From DASSJM01 sp036280655 (GTDB taxonomy: Bacteria; Actinomycetota; UBA4738; HRBIN12): DNA of 64,000 bases. A program made the translations under genes and the position numbers. The DNA lies in the NCBI GenBank assembly GCA_036280655.1, contig DASUQI010000059.1, positions 34,341-98,340 of the forward strand, written 5' to 3'. The notes beneath the pieces are model-generated. The model saw only the letters and a program-made list of their open reading frames with translations, had not been told where the DNA came from and did no database searches. Below, one piece after another: positions 7,954 through 16,965 of the stretch; the stretch's first letter is position 1, and every line of letters begins with the position of its first letter.

Positions 7954-8709
7954 GTGCGGGTGGCCGAGCGCTGGTTCGAGCACGAGACGGTGGGCGACGG
8001 GATCGTGCGGATCATCGAGCCGAACGTCGACCCGTTCCTCCAGGCGAACCTGTACCTCGTCCGCGGCCGCGACCGGGACGTCCTGATCGACGCGGGGCTC
8101 GGGCTCGCGTCGCTCACGGACGAGCTCCCCGAGCTGTTCCAACGCCGGGTGCTGGCGGTCGCCACGCACCGGCATTTCGACCACGTCGGCGGGCTCCGCG
8201 AGTTCGGGGCGGTCGCGGTGCATCGCGCGGACGCCGAGGCCGTCGCGTCCGGCGAGATCTTCGCCTCGCTCGTGATCGAGGACTACCCGCCCGAGGAGCT
8301 CTCCGGGTACGAGCCTCCGCAGACGCTGCTCACCGCGCTCCCCTATGAGGGCTTCGAACCCGCCGCGTACCGCGTCGAACCCGTGATGCCGACGGTCCTG
8401 CTCGACGAGGGCGACGTGCTCGACCTCGGCGAGCGCAAGCTCGAGGTGCTCCACCTCCCCGGCCACACGCCGGGCGAGATCGGGCTGTGGGAGGACGAGA
8501 CCGGGACGTTGTTCTCCGGCGACTGCGTGTACGAGAGCGGCGTGCTGCTCGACGAGCTGCCCGAGTCGAACATCGACGACTACGTTGCGAGCATGGAGCG
8601 CCTCCGCGACCTGTCGGTCTCGATCGTCCAAGGCGGCCACGACGGTCCCTTCGGCCGTCGCCGCCTGCTTGAGCTGATCGACGAGTACGTGCGGCGGCGC
8701 GCGCGATGA
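7954..8709 (+). CDS. MBL-fold metallo-hydrolase
   Basis: Zinc-dependent hydrolase of the metallo-beta-lactamase fold, 251 residues. The metal motif is THRHFDHVGG (H72, H74, D76, H77). Further ligand positions appear in HLPGHTPGEIGLW, LFSGDCVY and IVQGGHDGPFG, in the order usual for glyoxalase II-like members. The opening GIVRIIEPNVDPFLQANLYLVRG is typical of this group. Substrate is unknown. The GTG start lies six bases after TACGCT, a leaderless context, whereas the open frame extends much further upstream without coding character. It overlaps the next gene by four bases (ATGA). Confidence 0.82.
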   Translation: MRVAERWFEHETVGDGIVRIIEPNVDPFLQANLYLVRGRDRDVLIDAGLGLASLTDELPELFQRRVLAVATHRHFDHVGGLREFGAVAVHRADAEAVASGEIFASLVIEDYPPEELSGYEPPQTLLTALPYEGFEPAAYRVEPVMPTVLLDEGDVLDLGERKLEVLHLPGHTPGEIGLWEDETGTLFSGDCVYESGVLLDELPESNIDDYVASMERLRDLSVSIVQGGHDGPFGRRRLLELIDEYVRRRAR

Positions 8710-9296
8710 AGCCGAGGTTCTTCGCGAAACCGGAGGACCTCCGCGCCTGGTTCGAGCGGCACCACGAGACGGCCGACGAGCTGTGGGTCGGCCTGTACAG
8801 GAAGTCCTCCGGCAAGCCGAGCGTCACCTGGCCGGAGGTCGTGGACGAGGCGCTGTGCTTCGGCTGGATCGACGGGATCCGCAAGAGCATCGACGCTGAG
8901 CGGTACATGAACCGGATCACGCCGCGGAAGCCGACGAGCAACTGGAGCGCGGTCAACGTGAAGCGCTTCGGGCAGCTGAAGCGGCAGGGCCGGGTTCGGC
9001 CGGCGGGTCAGCGGGCGTTCGACCTGCGGACGAAGGCTCGGACCGGCGTCTACTCCTACGAGCAGCGCCACGAGGTGAAGCTCGACCCCGTCTTCGAGAA
9101 GCGGTTCCGGGCGAAGAAGAAGGCGTGGTCCTGGTTCCAGGCGCAGCCGCCCTCCTATCGCACGATGGCCGTCTACTGGGTGATGACCGCGAAGAGGCCC
9201 GAGACGCGGGAACGGAGGCTCGAGCAGCTGATCGCGGACTCCGCGAAGGGGCGACGGGTCCCGCCGTTCGTCCCGCGGCGTGGTGGTTCGACCTAG
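8706..9296 (+). CDS. YdeI/OmpD-associated family protein
   Basis: A 196-residue protein resembling the YdeI family, associated elsewhere with resistance to cationic peptides, though the biochemistry is not settled. Landmarks are LRAWFERHHETADELWVGLYRK at the N-terminus (residues 9-30), then WPEVVDEALCFGWIDGIRKS, RITPRKPTSNWSAVN, and a basic C-terminus rich in R and K (FRAKKKAWSWF). Translation is coupled to the upstream hydrolase through ATGA. Its last four bases overlap the convergent tryptophan dioxygenase gene. No signal peptide is present, so it is cytoplasmic. Confidence 0.75.
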   Translation: MKPRFFAKPEDLRAWFERHHETADELWVGLYRKSSGKPSVTWPEVVDEALCFGWIDGIRKSIDAERYMNRITPRKPTSNWSAVNVKRFGQLKRQGRVRPAGQRAFDLRTKARTGVYSYEQRHEVKLDPVFEKRFRAKKKAWSWFQAQPPSYRTMAVYWVMTAKRPETRERRLEQLIADSAKGRRVPPFVPRRGGST

Positions 9297-10117
9297 AGGT
9301 TGCTCCGCAGCCCCCAGAGCTCCGGGAAGAACCGCTTGTCGAGCGTCGTCTTGAGGTAGCCCACGCCGGCCGAACCTCCGGTTCCGGGCTTGGCGCCGAT
9401 CTCGCGTTCGACCATCAGGACGTGGTGGAGCCGCCACTGCGCGAGCGCCTCGTCGTGGTCGAGCAGGGCCTCCGACACGGCGAAGAGCCCCGCGTACTTG
9501 CGGTCTTTCGCCATCCGCACGAGCGAGTCCATCCGCACTGACTCGTCGTCCGCGGGCATGTCGAGCCCGTTCGCCTCGAGCAGCGCGCAGAAGCCGTCCC
9601 ACACCGTTGGTTCCTCGAGCCGCCGCGCGAGCCGCTCGAGCTCTTCGGGCGTGCCGGCGAGCTGCTTCAGGTAGCGCGGCTCCTTCAGGCCGCTCAGGAA
9701 CTCGACCTCGCGGAACTGCGCCGACTGGAACCCCGACGCCGGCGTGAGCAGCGAACGGAACTCGAGGAAGTCCTGCGGCGTCATCGTCTCGAGCACCTCC
9801 AGGTGCTCGATCAGCACGCGTTCGATCGCGTGCACCCGCGTGAGGTAGTGGCGGGCGCGCTCGGCCTCGCCCTCGAACAGCAGGTCGCGCACCGACTCGA
9901 GCTCGAAGATCAGCTGCTTGAACCAGAGCTCGTACGCCTGGTGGACCGTGATGAACAGGAGCTCGTCGTGCACCTGGGGGTCCGAGAGCAGCCGCTGGAC
10001 CGACAGGAGCTCGGGCAGCGCGAGGTACTCGCCGTACGTGAGGAGCTCCTCGGCGGCCGGCTCGGTGAGCCGGCCCATCCGCCGGACCTGCGCGCCTTCC
10101 TCTTCGGGCTCGGTCAC
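9293..10117 (-). CDS. kynA: Tryptophan 2,3-dioxygenase
   Basis: Haem enzyme opening the indole ring of L-tryptophan with O2 to give N-formylkynurenine, the first step of the kynurenine pathway. In the 274-residue protein the substrate-binding segment FITVHQAYELWFKQ contains H59, FLEFRSLLTPASGFQSAQFR contains R121, and the proximal haem ligand is the histidine of RLHHVLMVER (about H232). GTGGSAGVGYL near the end is the family's conserved loop. Length is typical. The GTG start stands seven bases after TAGGAT. No kynureninase or formamidase is in the window, but an aminotransferase of the KAT type lies at 2659-3819. Confidence 0.92.
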   Translation of the reverse strand: MTEPEEEGAQVRRMGRLTEPAAEELLTYGEYLALPELLSVQRLLSDPQVHDELLFITVHQAYELWFKQLIFELESVRDLLFEGEAERARHYLTRVHAIERVLIEHLEVLETMTPQDFLEFRSLLTPASGFQSAQFREVEFLSGLKEPRYLKQLAGTPEELERLARRLEEPTVWDGFCALLEANGLDMPADDESVRMDSLVRMAKDRKYAGLFAVSEALLDHDEALAQWRLHHVLMVEREIGAKPGTGGSAGVGYLKTTLDKRFFPELWGLRSNL

Positions 10118-10127
10118 GCTTCGAATC

Positions 10128-11291
10128 CTATTCGGCCAGCGCTCGCGAGAGTTCCTCGAGGCTCTCGAGGTTGTGGCCGGGCAGGAACTCGTCGATCGAG
10201 GGCAGTGCGGCCGCCATCCCGCGCGCGAGCGGCTCGTAGTGCGGGCTCCCCTTCAGTGGGTTCACCCAGACGATCTTGTGGACGAGGCGCCGGAGCCGCG
10301 CCATCTGCTCGCGGAGCAGGTCCGGCTCGCCGCGCTCGAGCCCGTCCGAGCAGATCACCGCGACCGAGCCGCGGAGCGCGGTCCGCTGGCTCCAGCCGTC
10401 GAGCAGCTCCTTCAGCGACGCGCCGATCCGGGTCCCGCCCTCCCAGTCCTCGACGAGCCGGCCGAGCTCGTGCAGCGCGCGGTCGGGGTCCTTCGTGCGG
10501 AGCGAGCGGGTGATCCGCGTGAGCCGCGTCCCGAAGCAGAACACCTCGACGCGGCGCCCGGCCGCCATCGCGGCGAACGCGAACTGCGCGAGCGCCCGCG
10601 AGTACGGCGCCATCGAGCCCGAGATGTCGAGGATCAGCACGAGCGGCCGAGCTCGGCTGCGGCGCGCCCGCCACGCGCGGTGGAACGGCTCACCCTGCGT
10701 CCGGAGCGACTTCCGGAGCGTGCGCCGCACGTCGAACCGCGCGCCGGACGCCGCCGGTCGGTAGCGGCGGGTGTGCCGGACCGGCATCGTGATCGCCAGC
10801 CGACGGATCAGCAGCGCGACCCGGTGCCGCTCCTCCTCGGACAGGTCCGCGAACGACTTCTCGCGCAGGACCTCCATCGCGCTCGCGACGATCCGGATCG
10901 CGGCCTCGCCCTCGGTCTCGGCCGCCTCGTCGAGCTCGTGCCACTCGCTCGCGACGACTTGGTCCTCGACCACCTCGAGGTCGTCGAGCTCGGCGAGGGC
11001 GTCGGCGTCCAGCTCCTCGGGAGGCCCTTCGGATCCGATGCTCAGCTCGAGACGGATCCCCTCCCGGAACCACATGTCGAACGCCGCATCGAACGCCTCC
11101 GCGTCCTCGGGCCTCGAGATCAGCGACGACCTGGCCGCCCAGTACAGGTCCGTCCTGTCGAGCGCGCCGAGCGCCGCCGCCGCGCGGCCGAACGTCACGA
11201 TCCGCCCCGTCCCGACGGCGAGCCCGCGCCGTCGGAGCTCGCGGCCGAACCCGATCAGCCGTTCGAGCGCGGCGGCCTCGGGCGCGGCCAC
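10128..11291 (-). CDS. coxE: CoxE-like von Willebrand factor A domain protein
   Basis: A 387-residue cytoplasmic protein with the CoxE layout: an N-terminal helical region (LIGFGRELRRRGLAVGTGRI, typical of the family), an acidic middle, and a C-terminal VWA domain. The metal-ion site is LILDISGSM (D222, S224, S226) with VICSDGLERG downstream. CoxE works with the AAA protein CoxD in maturing the Mo-Cu active site of aerobic CO dehydrogenase. The coxD-like gene is immediately upstream with a 7-base gap. The same pair occurs near other molybdenum hydroxylases, so it could serve either cluster here. Confidence 0.8.
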   Translation of the reverse strand: MAAPEAAALERLIGFGRELRRRGLAVGTGRIVTFGRAAAALGALDRTDLYWAARSSLISRPEDAEAFDAAFDMWFREGIRLELSIGSEGPPEELDADALAELDDLEVVEDQVVASEWHELDEAAETEGEAAIRIVASAMEVLREKSFADLSEEERHRVALLIRRLAITMPVRHTRRYRPAASGARFDVRRTLRKSLRTQGEPFHRAWRARRSRARPLVLILDISGSMAPYSRALAQFAFAAMAAGRRVEVFCFGTRLTRITRSLRTKDPDRALHELGRLVEDWEGGTRIGASLKELLDGWSQRTALRGSVAVICSDGLERGEPDLLREQMARLRRLVHKIVWVNPLKGSPHYEPLARGMAAALPSIDEFLPGHNLESLEELSRALAE

Positions 11292-11298
11292 CGAGACG

Positions 11299-12180
11299 TC
11301 AGGACCCCGCGTCGGCGACGACCTCGCCGATCCGCTCGGCGGCGAGTTGCTGGTCCTCGTGGTCCTTCAGCACGGCGCCGAGCGTCGCGGCCGCGGTCTC
11401 CTCGTCCAGCTGCTCGACGCCGAGGAAGTTGACGGCGTTCGCCCAGTCGATCGTCTCGGCGACGCCGGGGCGCTTCGCGATGTCGAACCCGCGCAGCCGC
11501 ATCACCGCCGTCGCGACGTCGCGCGCGAGGGCCTCGGGCACCTCGGGCGCCCGGGCGCGGATGATCTGGATCTCGCGGTCGAGCGCCGGATGGTCGATCC
11601 AGTGGTACAGGCACCGGCGCTTCAGCGCGTCGTGGAGCTCGCGCGTGCGGTTCGAGGTGACGACGACGGCGGGCGGCTCCTCGGCGGCGATCGGCCCGAT
11701 TTCGGGGATCGTGACGGCGAACTCGGAGAGCACCTCCAGTAGGAACGCCTCGAACTCGTCGTCGGCACGGTCGAGCTCGTCGACGAGGAGCACCGCCTTC
11801 GAGCCCGCGCGGATCGCGGCGAGCAGGGGCCGCTCGACGAGGTATTCCGGCCCGAACAGGTCCTCGACGTGCGCCTCGGCGGTCACGTCCTGCAGCGCCC
11901 GCACCGCGATCAGCTGCTTCGAGTAGTTCCACTCGTAGAGCGCCTGGCTCGCGTCGATCCCTTCGTAGCACTGGAGGCGGATCAGGTCGCGCCCGAGCAG
12001 CGACGCGAGCACCTTCGCGACCTCGGTCTTGCCGACGCCGGCCTCGCCCTCGAGCAGCAGCGGCTTGTCGAGCGAGACCGCGAGGTAGATCGCCGTCGCG
12101 AGCCCGCGGTCCGCGAGGTAGTGCTCCCGCGAGAGGCCTTCCTGGAGTTCCTCGACGGAATCGAACGGCCTCGCGCTCAT
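11299..12180 (-). CDS. coxD: CoxD-like MoxR-family AAA+ ATPase
   Basis: MoxR-type AAA+ chaperone of 293 residues. Walker A is GEAGVGKT (45-52), Walker B LLVDELDRADDEF, sensor region VVTSNRTRELHDALKRRCLYHW. CoxD is reported to be needed for sulfur and copper insertion into CO dehydrogenase, using ATP together with the VWA protein CoxE, encoded next door. LIRLQCYEGIDASQALYEWN is the conserved substrate-loop region of this subgroup. TAACCT lies nine bases before the ATG, so the pair may start its own transcript rather than depend on the cox operon upstream. Confidence 0.83.
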   Translation of the reverse strand: MSARPFDSVEELQEGLSREHYLADRGLATAIYLAVSLDKPLLLEGEAGVGKTEVAKVLASLLGRDLIRLQCYEGIDASQALYEWNYSKQLIAVRALQDVTAEAHVEDLFGPEYLVERPLLAAIRAGSKAVLLVDELDRADDEFEAFLLEVLSEFAVTIPEIGPIAAEEPPAVVVTSNRTRELHDALKRRCLYHWIDHPALDREIQIIRARAPEVPEALARDVATAVMRLRGFDIAKRPGVAETIDWANAVNFLGVEQLDEETAAATLGAVLKDHEDQQLAAERIGEVVADAGS

Positions 12181-12254
12181 GGCCGGTTCAGGTTACCGGG
12201 GACACACGCGAGCCGTGCGCGCTCTGGCTGCCGTGTGGGGAGGGTCTGACGGGG

Positions 12255-13124
12255 TCAGGTTGCGGCCGGCGGCGGAGCCGGGGCTGTCGCCGGCACCACC
12301 GGCGCCCGGATCCCCCGTTCGGCGAGGCGCTGGGTGATGCGCGCGCGCATGAGACGTTCGACGTCGACCTTCCTCGACGGCCGGGTCTCGGCGACCGCCC
12401 GGATCACGACGCCGGTGTCGCTCGTGGTCTCGACGCCGAGGACGGACGGGCCGTCCATCACCGACTCCATGAAATGCTCGTCACTCCGCAGCTCCTCGAA
12501 CAGCTCGTCGAGCAGCCCGCGCACCTGCTCGGGGTCCTGTCCGTAGGCGATCCGCGTGTCGACGATCGCCCGGGCCCACCCACGCGACTTGTTGCTCACG
12601 ACCTGGATGTTGCCGTTCGGCACGATGTGGAGCGTCCCGTCGTAGGCGCGGAGCGCGGTCGCCCGGAGCGTGAACCACTCGATCCGTCCGATCACGGGGT
12701 TGGCGGTGGTCTGCATCTCGACGATGTCGCCGACCCCGAACTGGTTCTCGAGCAGGATGAAGAACCCCGAGAGCGTGTCCTTCACGATGCTCTGCGCGCC
12801 GAACCCGAGGGCCACGCCCACGATCCCGGCGCTCGCGATGAACGGGCCGAGCGGGACGTCGAGGTAGTTCAGGATCAGCAGGAAGGCGATCACCCACACG
12901 ACGACGACGAACGTCGCCGAGAGCGCGTGCGCGAGCGTCGCCGCGCGCTGCAGGTTGCCCGCCTCCGTCATGCTCGGCGCGTCCTCGAGGCGGCGCCGGA
13001 ACCGCCCCACGACCACGCGGAGTCCAATCGTCGCAGCGATGGCCGCCAGGATCGTGAGCAGGATCGGGACACCCGAGTCGCGAAGCCAGGTTCCCTCCTC
13101 GAGGATCGCCAGCATGCCCCTCAT
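12255..13124 (-). CDS. mscS: MscS-type mechanosensitive ion channel
   Basis: Small-conductance mechanosensitive channel of 289 residues that relieves turgor under hypo-osmotic shock. Two N-terminal membrane helices (about residues 18-40 and 70-90) precede the pore helix FIASAGIVGVALGFGAQSIV. The family signature SGFFILLENQFGVGDIV and the beta-domain WFTLRATALRAYDGTLHIVPNG follow. The C-terminus ends in an alanine/proline-rich tail. It sits between the form II-like Mo hydroxylase operon and coxDE on the same strand, separated from the former by a hairpin, so it is probably not part of that operon. Confidence 0.88.
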   Translation of the reverse strand: MRGMLAILEEGTWLRDSGVPILLTILAAIAATIGLRVVVGRFRRRLEDAPSMTEAGNLQRAATLAHALSATFVVVVWVIAFLLILNYLDVPLGPFIASAGIVGVALGFGAQSIVKDTLSGFFILLENQFGVGDIVEMQTTANPVIGRIEWFTLRATALRAYDGTLHIVPNGNIQVVSNKSRGWARAIVDTRIAYGQDPEQVRGLLDELFEELRSDEHFMESVMDGPSVLGVETTSDTGVVIRAVAETRPSRKVDVERLMRARITQRLAERGIRAPVVPATAPAPPPAAT

Positions 13125-13183
13125 CTAGTCAGACGGTGGGGGTGTCGTCAAAGAGCGCACGGCGAAGCCCCGAGATACGCAGA

Positions 13184-13201
13184 ACGGGCCCGAAGGCCCG
13201 T
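13184..13201 (-). terminator. Hairpin after the S-L-M operon
   Basis: A perfect 7-base-pair stem (ACGGGCC/GGCCCGT) with a four-base loop, read as TTCG on the minus strand, about 50 bases past the stop of the FAD-subunit gene and 60 bases before the mscS start. The minus-strand sequence continues TTCTGCG without a long T-run, so termination strength is uncertain. Confidence 0.5.
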
Positions 13202-13251
13202 CCCGCGTGCCGCGCGGAGCGTCTCCCCGACGCATCCCGCGATCCCGCTCG

Positions 13252-14085
13252 TTACGACCGCGACGCCGCCTCCTCGATCGCACGACGCACGAGCACCTTC
13301 ACGAGCTCCTGCCGGTACCCGGCGCTGCCGAACGCGTCGGTGGGCGGGCTCGTCCCCTCGGCGCCTCGCTCGCCGGCGGCCGCCGGGTCGGCCCCGCCCG
13401 CCAGCGCCTCCTCGACGCCGGCGGCCCGGATCGGACGGTCCGCCATGTTCGTGAGCGCGACGGCGGGCGGGCCGCCGTTCGCCGAAAGCGCCGCCACGCC
13501 GACGAGCGCCCAGTCCTGCGAACGACGGTGGAACTTCACGTAGCTCCACCCGCGCCCCGAGGTCTTCGGCACGCGGATCTCGGTCAGGATCTCGTTGTGC
13601 GCGAGGTCGGGCTCGAACAGCCCCTTGAAGAAGTCGGTGGCCCCGACCGTGCGTGACGCCCCGTCCGGGCCGCGGACGATCATCTCGGCGTCGAGCGCCA
13701 CGAGCACCGCCGGCATGTCCGACGCAGGGTCCGCGTGCGCGACCGATCCGCCGATCGTCCCGACGTGACGGACCTGGGGGTCGCCGATGCCCTCCGCCGT
13801 GTGCGCGACGATCGGACAGAACTCCCGTAGCGCCTCGCTGTTCGCGACGTCGTGGTGGCGCGTGAGCGCGCCGATCGCGACGTGGTCATCCTCCTCCCGC
13901 ACGTACTTCAGGTCCTCGATGCGCGTGATGTCCACGAGCTTCGAGGGCCTCGACAGGCGGACCCGCATCAGCGGCAGCAGCGAGTGGCCTCCCGCCAGGA
14001 TCTTCGCCTCCGGGTCGTCGGACAGGACCTGGATCGCCTGATCGACGGATCCGACGCGCTGGTACTCGAACGGGGCGGGGATCAT
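13252..14085 (-). CDS. Molybdenum hydroxylase FAD subunit (CoxM-like, S-L-M cluster)
   Basis: Medium, FAD-binding subunit of a xanthine dehydrogenase-family enzyme, 277 residues. FAD contacts are the loops LAGGHSLLPLM near residue 32 and GTIGGSVAHADPASDMP near residue 110, as in CoxM. It carries electrons from the 2Fe-2S subunit to an acceptor. The ATG at 14085 overlaps the TGA of the large-subunit gene (ATGA), so the three subunits are translated together in the order S, L, M, the form II arrangement. The C-terminal region has a short alanine/glycine-rich insert (EEALAGGADPAAAGERGAEG). Confidence 0.85.
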   Translation of the reverse strand: MIPAPFEYQRVGSVDQAIQVLSDDPEAKILAGGHSLLPLMRVRLSRPSKLVDITRIEDLKYVREEDDHVAIGALTRHHDVANSEALREFCPIVAHTAEGIGDPQVRHVGTIGGSVAHADPASDMPAVLVALDAEMIVRGPDGASRTVGATDFFKGLFEPDLAHNEILTEIRVPKTSGRGWSYVKFHRRSQDWALVGVAALSANGGPPAVALTNMADRPIRAAGVEEALAGGADPAAAGERGAEGTSPPTDAFGSAGYRQELVKVLVRRAIEEAASRS

Positions 14086-16448
14086 GCGCCACCGCCTTGC
14101 GCGTCGCGGATCGCTCGCCAGACTCGTTCGGGCGTCGCCGGCTTCCCCACGTCGGTCACCCCGAGGTGGGACAGGGCGTCGACGACGGCGTTCACCACGG
14201 CCGGCGGGGCCGCGATCGTCCCGGCCTCGCCGATGCCCTTCGCGCCGAGCGGGTTCGTCGGCGACGGCATCTCGGTCCGGTCGAGCTCGAACGACGGCAT
14301 CTCGGCCGCCGAGGGCACGAGGTACTGCGTGAGCGTCCCCGTGACGAGGTTGCCGTGCTCGTCGTACAGGATCTCCTCGTACAGCGCCTCGGCGATCCCG
14401 AACGCCACGCCGCCGTGCACCTGCCCGTCGACGATCATCGGGTTGATCACGACGCCGCAGTCGTCGACCGCGACGTAGCGCAGCAGCTCCGTATGGCCGG
14501 TCTCGGTGTCGACCTCGGCGACGCAGACGTGGGTCCCGTACGGCCAGGTGAAGTTCTTCGGGTCCCAGGTGGCGCTCGCCGTGAGGTCGGGCTCGAACCC
14601 GTCCGGCAGGTTGTGGGCGGTCCACGCGGACGCCGCGAGCTCGGTGATCGTCCGGACCTTGTCCGGCGCCCCCTTGACCTTGAACGAGCCGCCCTCGAAC
14701 TCGAGGTCGTCCTCGGCCACCTCGAGCTCGTGGGCCGCGAGCGTCCGGGCCCGCGCCTTCACCTTCTCGAGCGCGAAGTGCAGCGCCGCCCCGCCGATCG
14801 CGATCGAACGCGACCCGTACGTGTCCATCCCGAGCGGCGACGTCGAGGTGTCGCCGTGCAGGACCTCGACGTCGTCGATCCCGACGCCGAGCTCGTCGGC
14901 CGCGATCTGCGCCCAGACGGTCTCGTGCCCCTGGCCGTGCGGCGACGTCCCGATGTAGATCGTGACCTGGCCGCTCGGCTGGCACCGCACCTGCGCCGCC
15001 TCCCAGCCGCCGGCCGCGTAGCGGAGCGCCCCGAGGATGTTCGACGGCGCGAGCCCGCACATCTCGATGTAGCTCGAGAGCCCGATCCCGATGTGCTTCG
15101 TGTCGCCGTTCTCTCGGCGCGCCGCCTGCTCCTTGCGGTACTGCTCGTAGTCGGCGAGCTCGAGCGCGCGCTCGAACGCCGGCAGGTAGTCGCCCGAGTC
15201 CACGTTCAGGCCCATGAGCGACAGGCGGTCCTCGGTGAACCTCGGCACGAAGTTGATCCGCCGGACCTCGGCCGGGTCCATGTCCAGATGTCGCGCGAGC
15301 GCGTCGACCGCCCGTTCGACCACGTACGTGGCCTCGGGGCGACCGGCGCCGCGGACGGCGTCGGTGGGCGTCATGTTCGTCATGACGCCGGTGAACTCGT
15401 ACCAGTACGCCTGCGTGTCGTAGGGGCCCATGTAGACCCAGCCGCCGAGCTCGGGGATGCCGGGCGTGAGCAGCTGGAAGTACGCGCCCATGTCGCAGAG
15501 CTCGGTCACGCGGAACCCGAGGATCTTGCCCTCCTCGGTCGCCGCGACTTCGACGTCGTGGATCACGCCGCGTCCGTGGATCGTGACCGAGAGGTTCTCC
15601 GACCGGCTCTCGATCCACTTCACGGGACGTCCGGTCAGGCGGGCGAGCACGAGGCAGAGCGCCTCCTCCGCGTAGACGTCCAGCTTGCCGCCGAACGACC
15701 CTCCGACGTCCGGCGCGACGATCCTCAGCTTGTGCTCTGGGATGCCGGTCGTGCCGGCGAGCGTCACGCGCGCGATGTGCGGGATCTGGCTGGACGTCCA
15801 CAGCGTGAACTCGCCGAGCGAGGGCACGGGCGACGCGAGCGCGCCGCGGGGCTCGATCGCGCTCGGCGTGAGGCGGGGCGCCTCGTACCGGAGCTGGAGC
15901 TTGACCGGCGCGCCGTCGAACAGGCTGAGGTCGCCGCCACCGCCGTGGCTCCAGTGGACGACCGCGTTCGTGCCGAGCTCCTCGTGTACGAGCGGCGCGC
16001 CGTCCTCGACGGCCTCCTCGATGTCGAGGACGGCGTCGAGCGGTTCGTACTCGACCTCGACCGCCTCGGCGGCGTCGCCCGCGATGCCCCGGGACTCGGC
16101 CGCCACGACGGCGACGCCGTCGCCCTGGAACCGGGCCTTGTCCTTCGTGAGCGGCCAGTGGTCGGAGGTCTTGATGTCCTCGGTGATCGGCCAGACCATC
16201 GGCAGCGGCCCGGCCCACGCGTCGGCGAGGTCGGCGCCGGTCCACGCCCCCACCACGCCTGGGATCTCGAGCGCCTTCGAGACGTCGACCTTGACGATGC
16301 GCGCGTGTGCGTAGGGACTGCGGACGACGGCCATGTGCAACATGGCCGGGACGACCATGTTGTCGACGAAGCTGCCCTCGCCCTTCAGCAGCGCGGGGTC
16401 TTCCTTGCGGAGCACGGGTTGTCCGACGAACTTCTCGGTAACGGCCAT
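14082..16448 (-). CDS. Molybdenum hydroxylase large subunit (form II CoxL-like)
   Basis: Catalytic molybdopterin-cytosine-dinucleotide subunit of 788 residues. Family marks include PDVGGSFGGKLDVYAEE (from residue 247), SPHGQGHETVWAQIA, DDCGVVINPMIVDGQVHGG and GAKGIGEAGTIAAPPA with the catalytic glutamate. The active-site loop reads AVRGAGR at 364-370. Form II CODH-like proteins usually have AYRGAGR, and form I has AYxCSFR with the copper-binding cysteine. So this is a form II-type enzyme with a Tyr-to-Val change and no cysteine, and CO is unlikely to be its substrate. An aldehyde, purine or N-heterocycle is more likely. Gene order S-L-M supports the class. Confidence 0.85.
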   Translation of the reverse strand: MAVTEKFVGQPVLRKEDPALLKGEGSFVDNMVVPAMLHMAVVRSPYAHARIVKVDVSKALEIPGVVGAWTGADLADAWAGPLPMVWPITEDIKTSDHWPLTKDKARFQGDGVAVVAAESRGIAGDAAEAVEVEYEPLDAVLDIEEAVEDGAPLVHEELGTNAVVHWSHGGGGDLSLFDGAPVKLQLRYEAPRLTPSAIEPRGALASPVPSLGEFTLWTSSQIPHIARVTLAGTTGIPEHKLRIVAPDVGGSFGGKLDVYAEEALCLVLARLTGRPVKWIESRSENLSVTIHGRGVIHDVEVAATEEGKILGFRVTELCDMGAYFQLLTPGIPELGGWVYMGPYDTQAYWYEFTGVMTNMTPTDAVRGAGRPEATYVVERAVDALARHLDMDPAEVRRINFVPRFTEDRLSLMGLNVDSGDYLPAFERALELADYEQYRKEQAARRENGDTKHIGIGLSSYIEMCGLAPSNILGALRYAAGGWEAAQVRCQPSGQVTIYIGTSPHGQGHETVWAQIAADELGVGIDDVEVLHGDTSTSPLGMDTYGSRSIAIGGAALHFALEKVKARARTLAAHELEVAEDDLEFEGGSFKVKGAPDKVRTITELAASAWTAHNLPDGFEPDLTASATWDPKNFTWPYGTHVCVAEVDTETGHTELLRYVAVDDCGVVINPMIVDGQVHGGVAFGIAEALYEEILYDEHGNLVTGTLTQYLVPSAAEMPSFELDRTEMPSPTNPLGAKGIGEAGTIAAPPAVVNAVVDALSHLGVTDVGKPATPERVWRAIRDAQGGGA

Positions 16449-16457
16449 CTCGACCTC

Positions 16458-16934
16458 CTACGCCTTCGCCCCGGCGGGCTCGCCGGCGGCGTCGAGGATC
16501 GACTTCACGATGTTGTGGTAGCCGGTGCAGCGGCACAGATTGCCTTCGAGCGAGTGGCGGACCTCCTCCTCGGTGGGGCTCGGGTTCTCGATCAGGTAGC
16601 TCGCCGCGGCCATCACCATCCCGGGCGTGCAGAAGCCGCACTGGAGCCCGTGGTTGCGGCGGAAGGCCTCCTGGATCGGGTGCAGCTCCCCGTCGGTCGC
16701 CATCCCCTCGATCGTGGTGATCGCCTTCCCGTCGACCTGCGCGGCGAGGAGCGTGCACGATTTCACCGACTCCCCGTCGAGCAGGATCGTGCACGACCCG
16801 CACGACGAGGTGTCACATCCGACGTTGGTCCCGGTGAGCCCGAGGGTCTCCCGGAGGAAGTACACGAGGAGCGTGCGCGGCTCGACGTCCGCCTCGCGCG
16901 CGACCCCGTTGACGGTGACCGACACGTTGGTCAC
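16458..16934 (-). CDS. Molybdenum hydroxylase 2Fe-2S subunit (CoxS-like, S-L-M cluster)
   Basis: Small iron-sulfur subunit of 158 residues. The plant-ferredoxin-type cluster is bound by GCDTSSCGSCTILLDG plus C after KS, and the second [2Fe-2S] by LQCGFCTPGMVM and GNLCRCTGYHNIV. It passes electrons from the Mo site to FAD. The GTG start at 16934 is chosen for its strong ribosome site (GGAAAGGGGG) five to ten bases upstream. A second GTG two codons on is possible. First gene of the S-L-M operon, with a 9-base gap to the large subunit. Confidence 0.88.
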   Translation of the reverse strand: MTNVSVTVNGVAREADVEPRTLLVYFLRETLGLTGTNVGCDTSSCGSCTILLDGESVKSCTLLAAQVDGKAITTIEGMATDGELHPIQEAFRRNHGLQCGFCTPGMVMAAASYLIENPSPTEEEVRHSLEGNLCRCTGYHNIVKSILDAAGEPAGAKA

Positions 16935-16965
16935 GGGTCCCCCTTTCCAACGGGTAGAACCTCGA

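Noticed and set aside
14082..16448. Calling the S-L-M large subunit a CO dehydrogenase
   Set aside because: The loop is AVRGAGR without the copper-binding cysteine, so CO oxidation is not supported from sequence.
13252..16803. A 1183-residue open frame on the minus strand covering the S-L-M operon
   Set aside because: It joins the genuine FAD-subunit frame to a shadow of the large-subunit gene. The upstream part is Arg/Gly/Pro-rich and has no domain; only 13252-14085 is the real gene.
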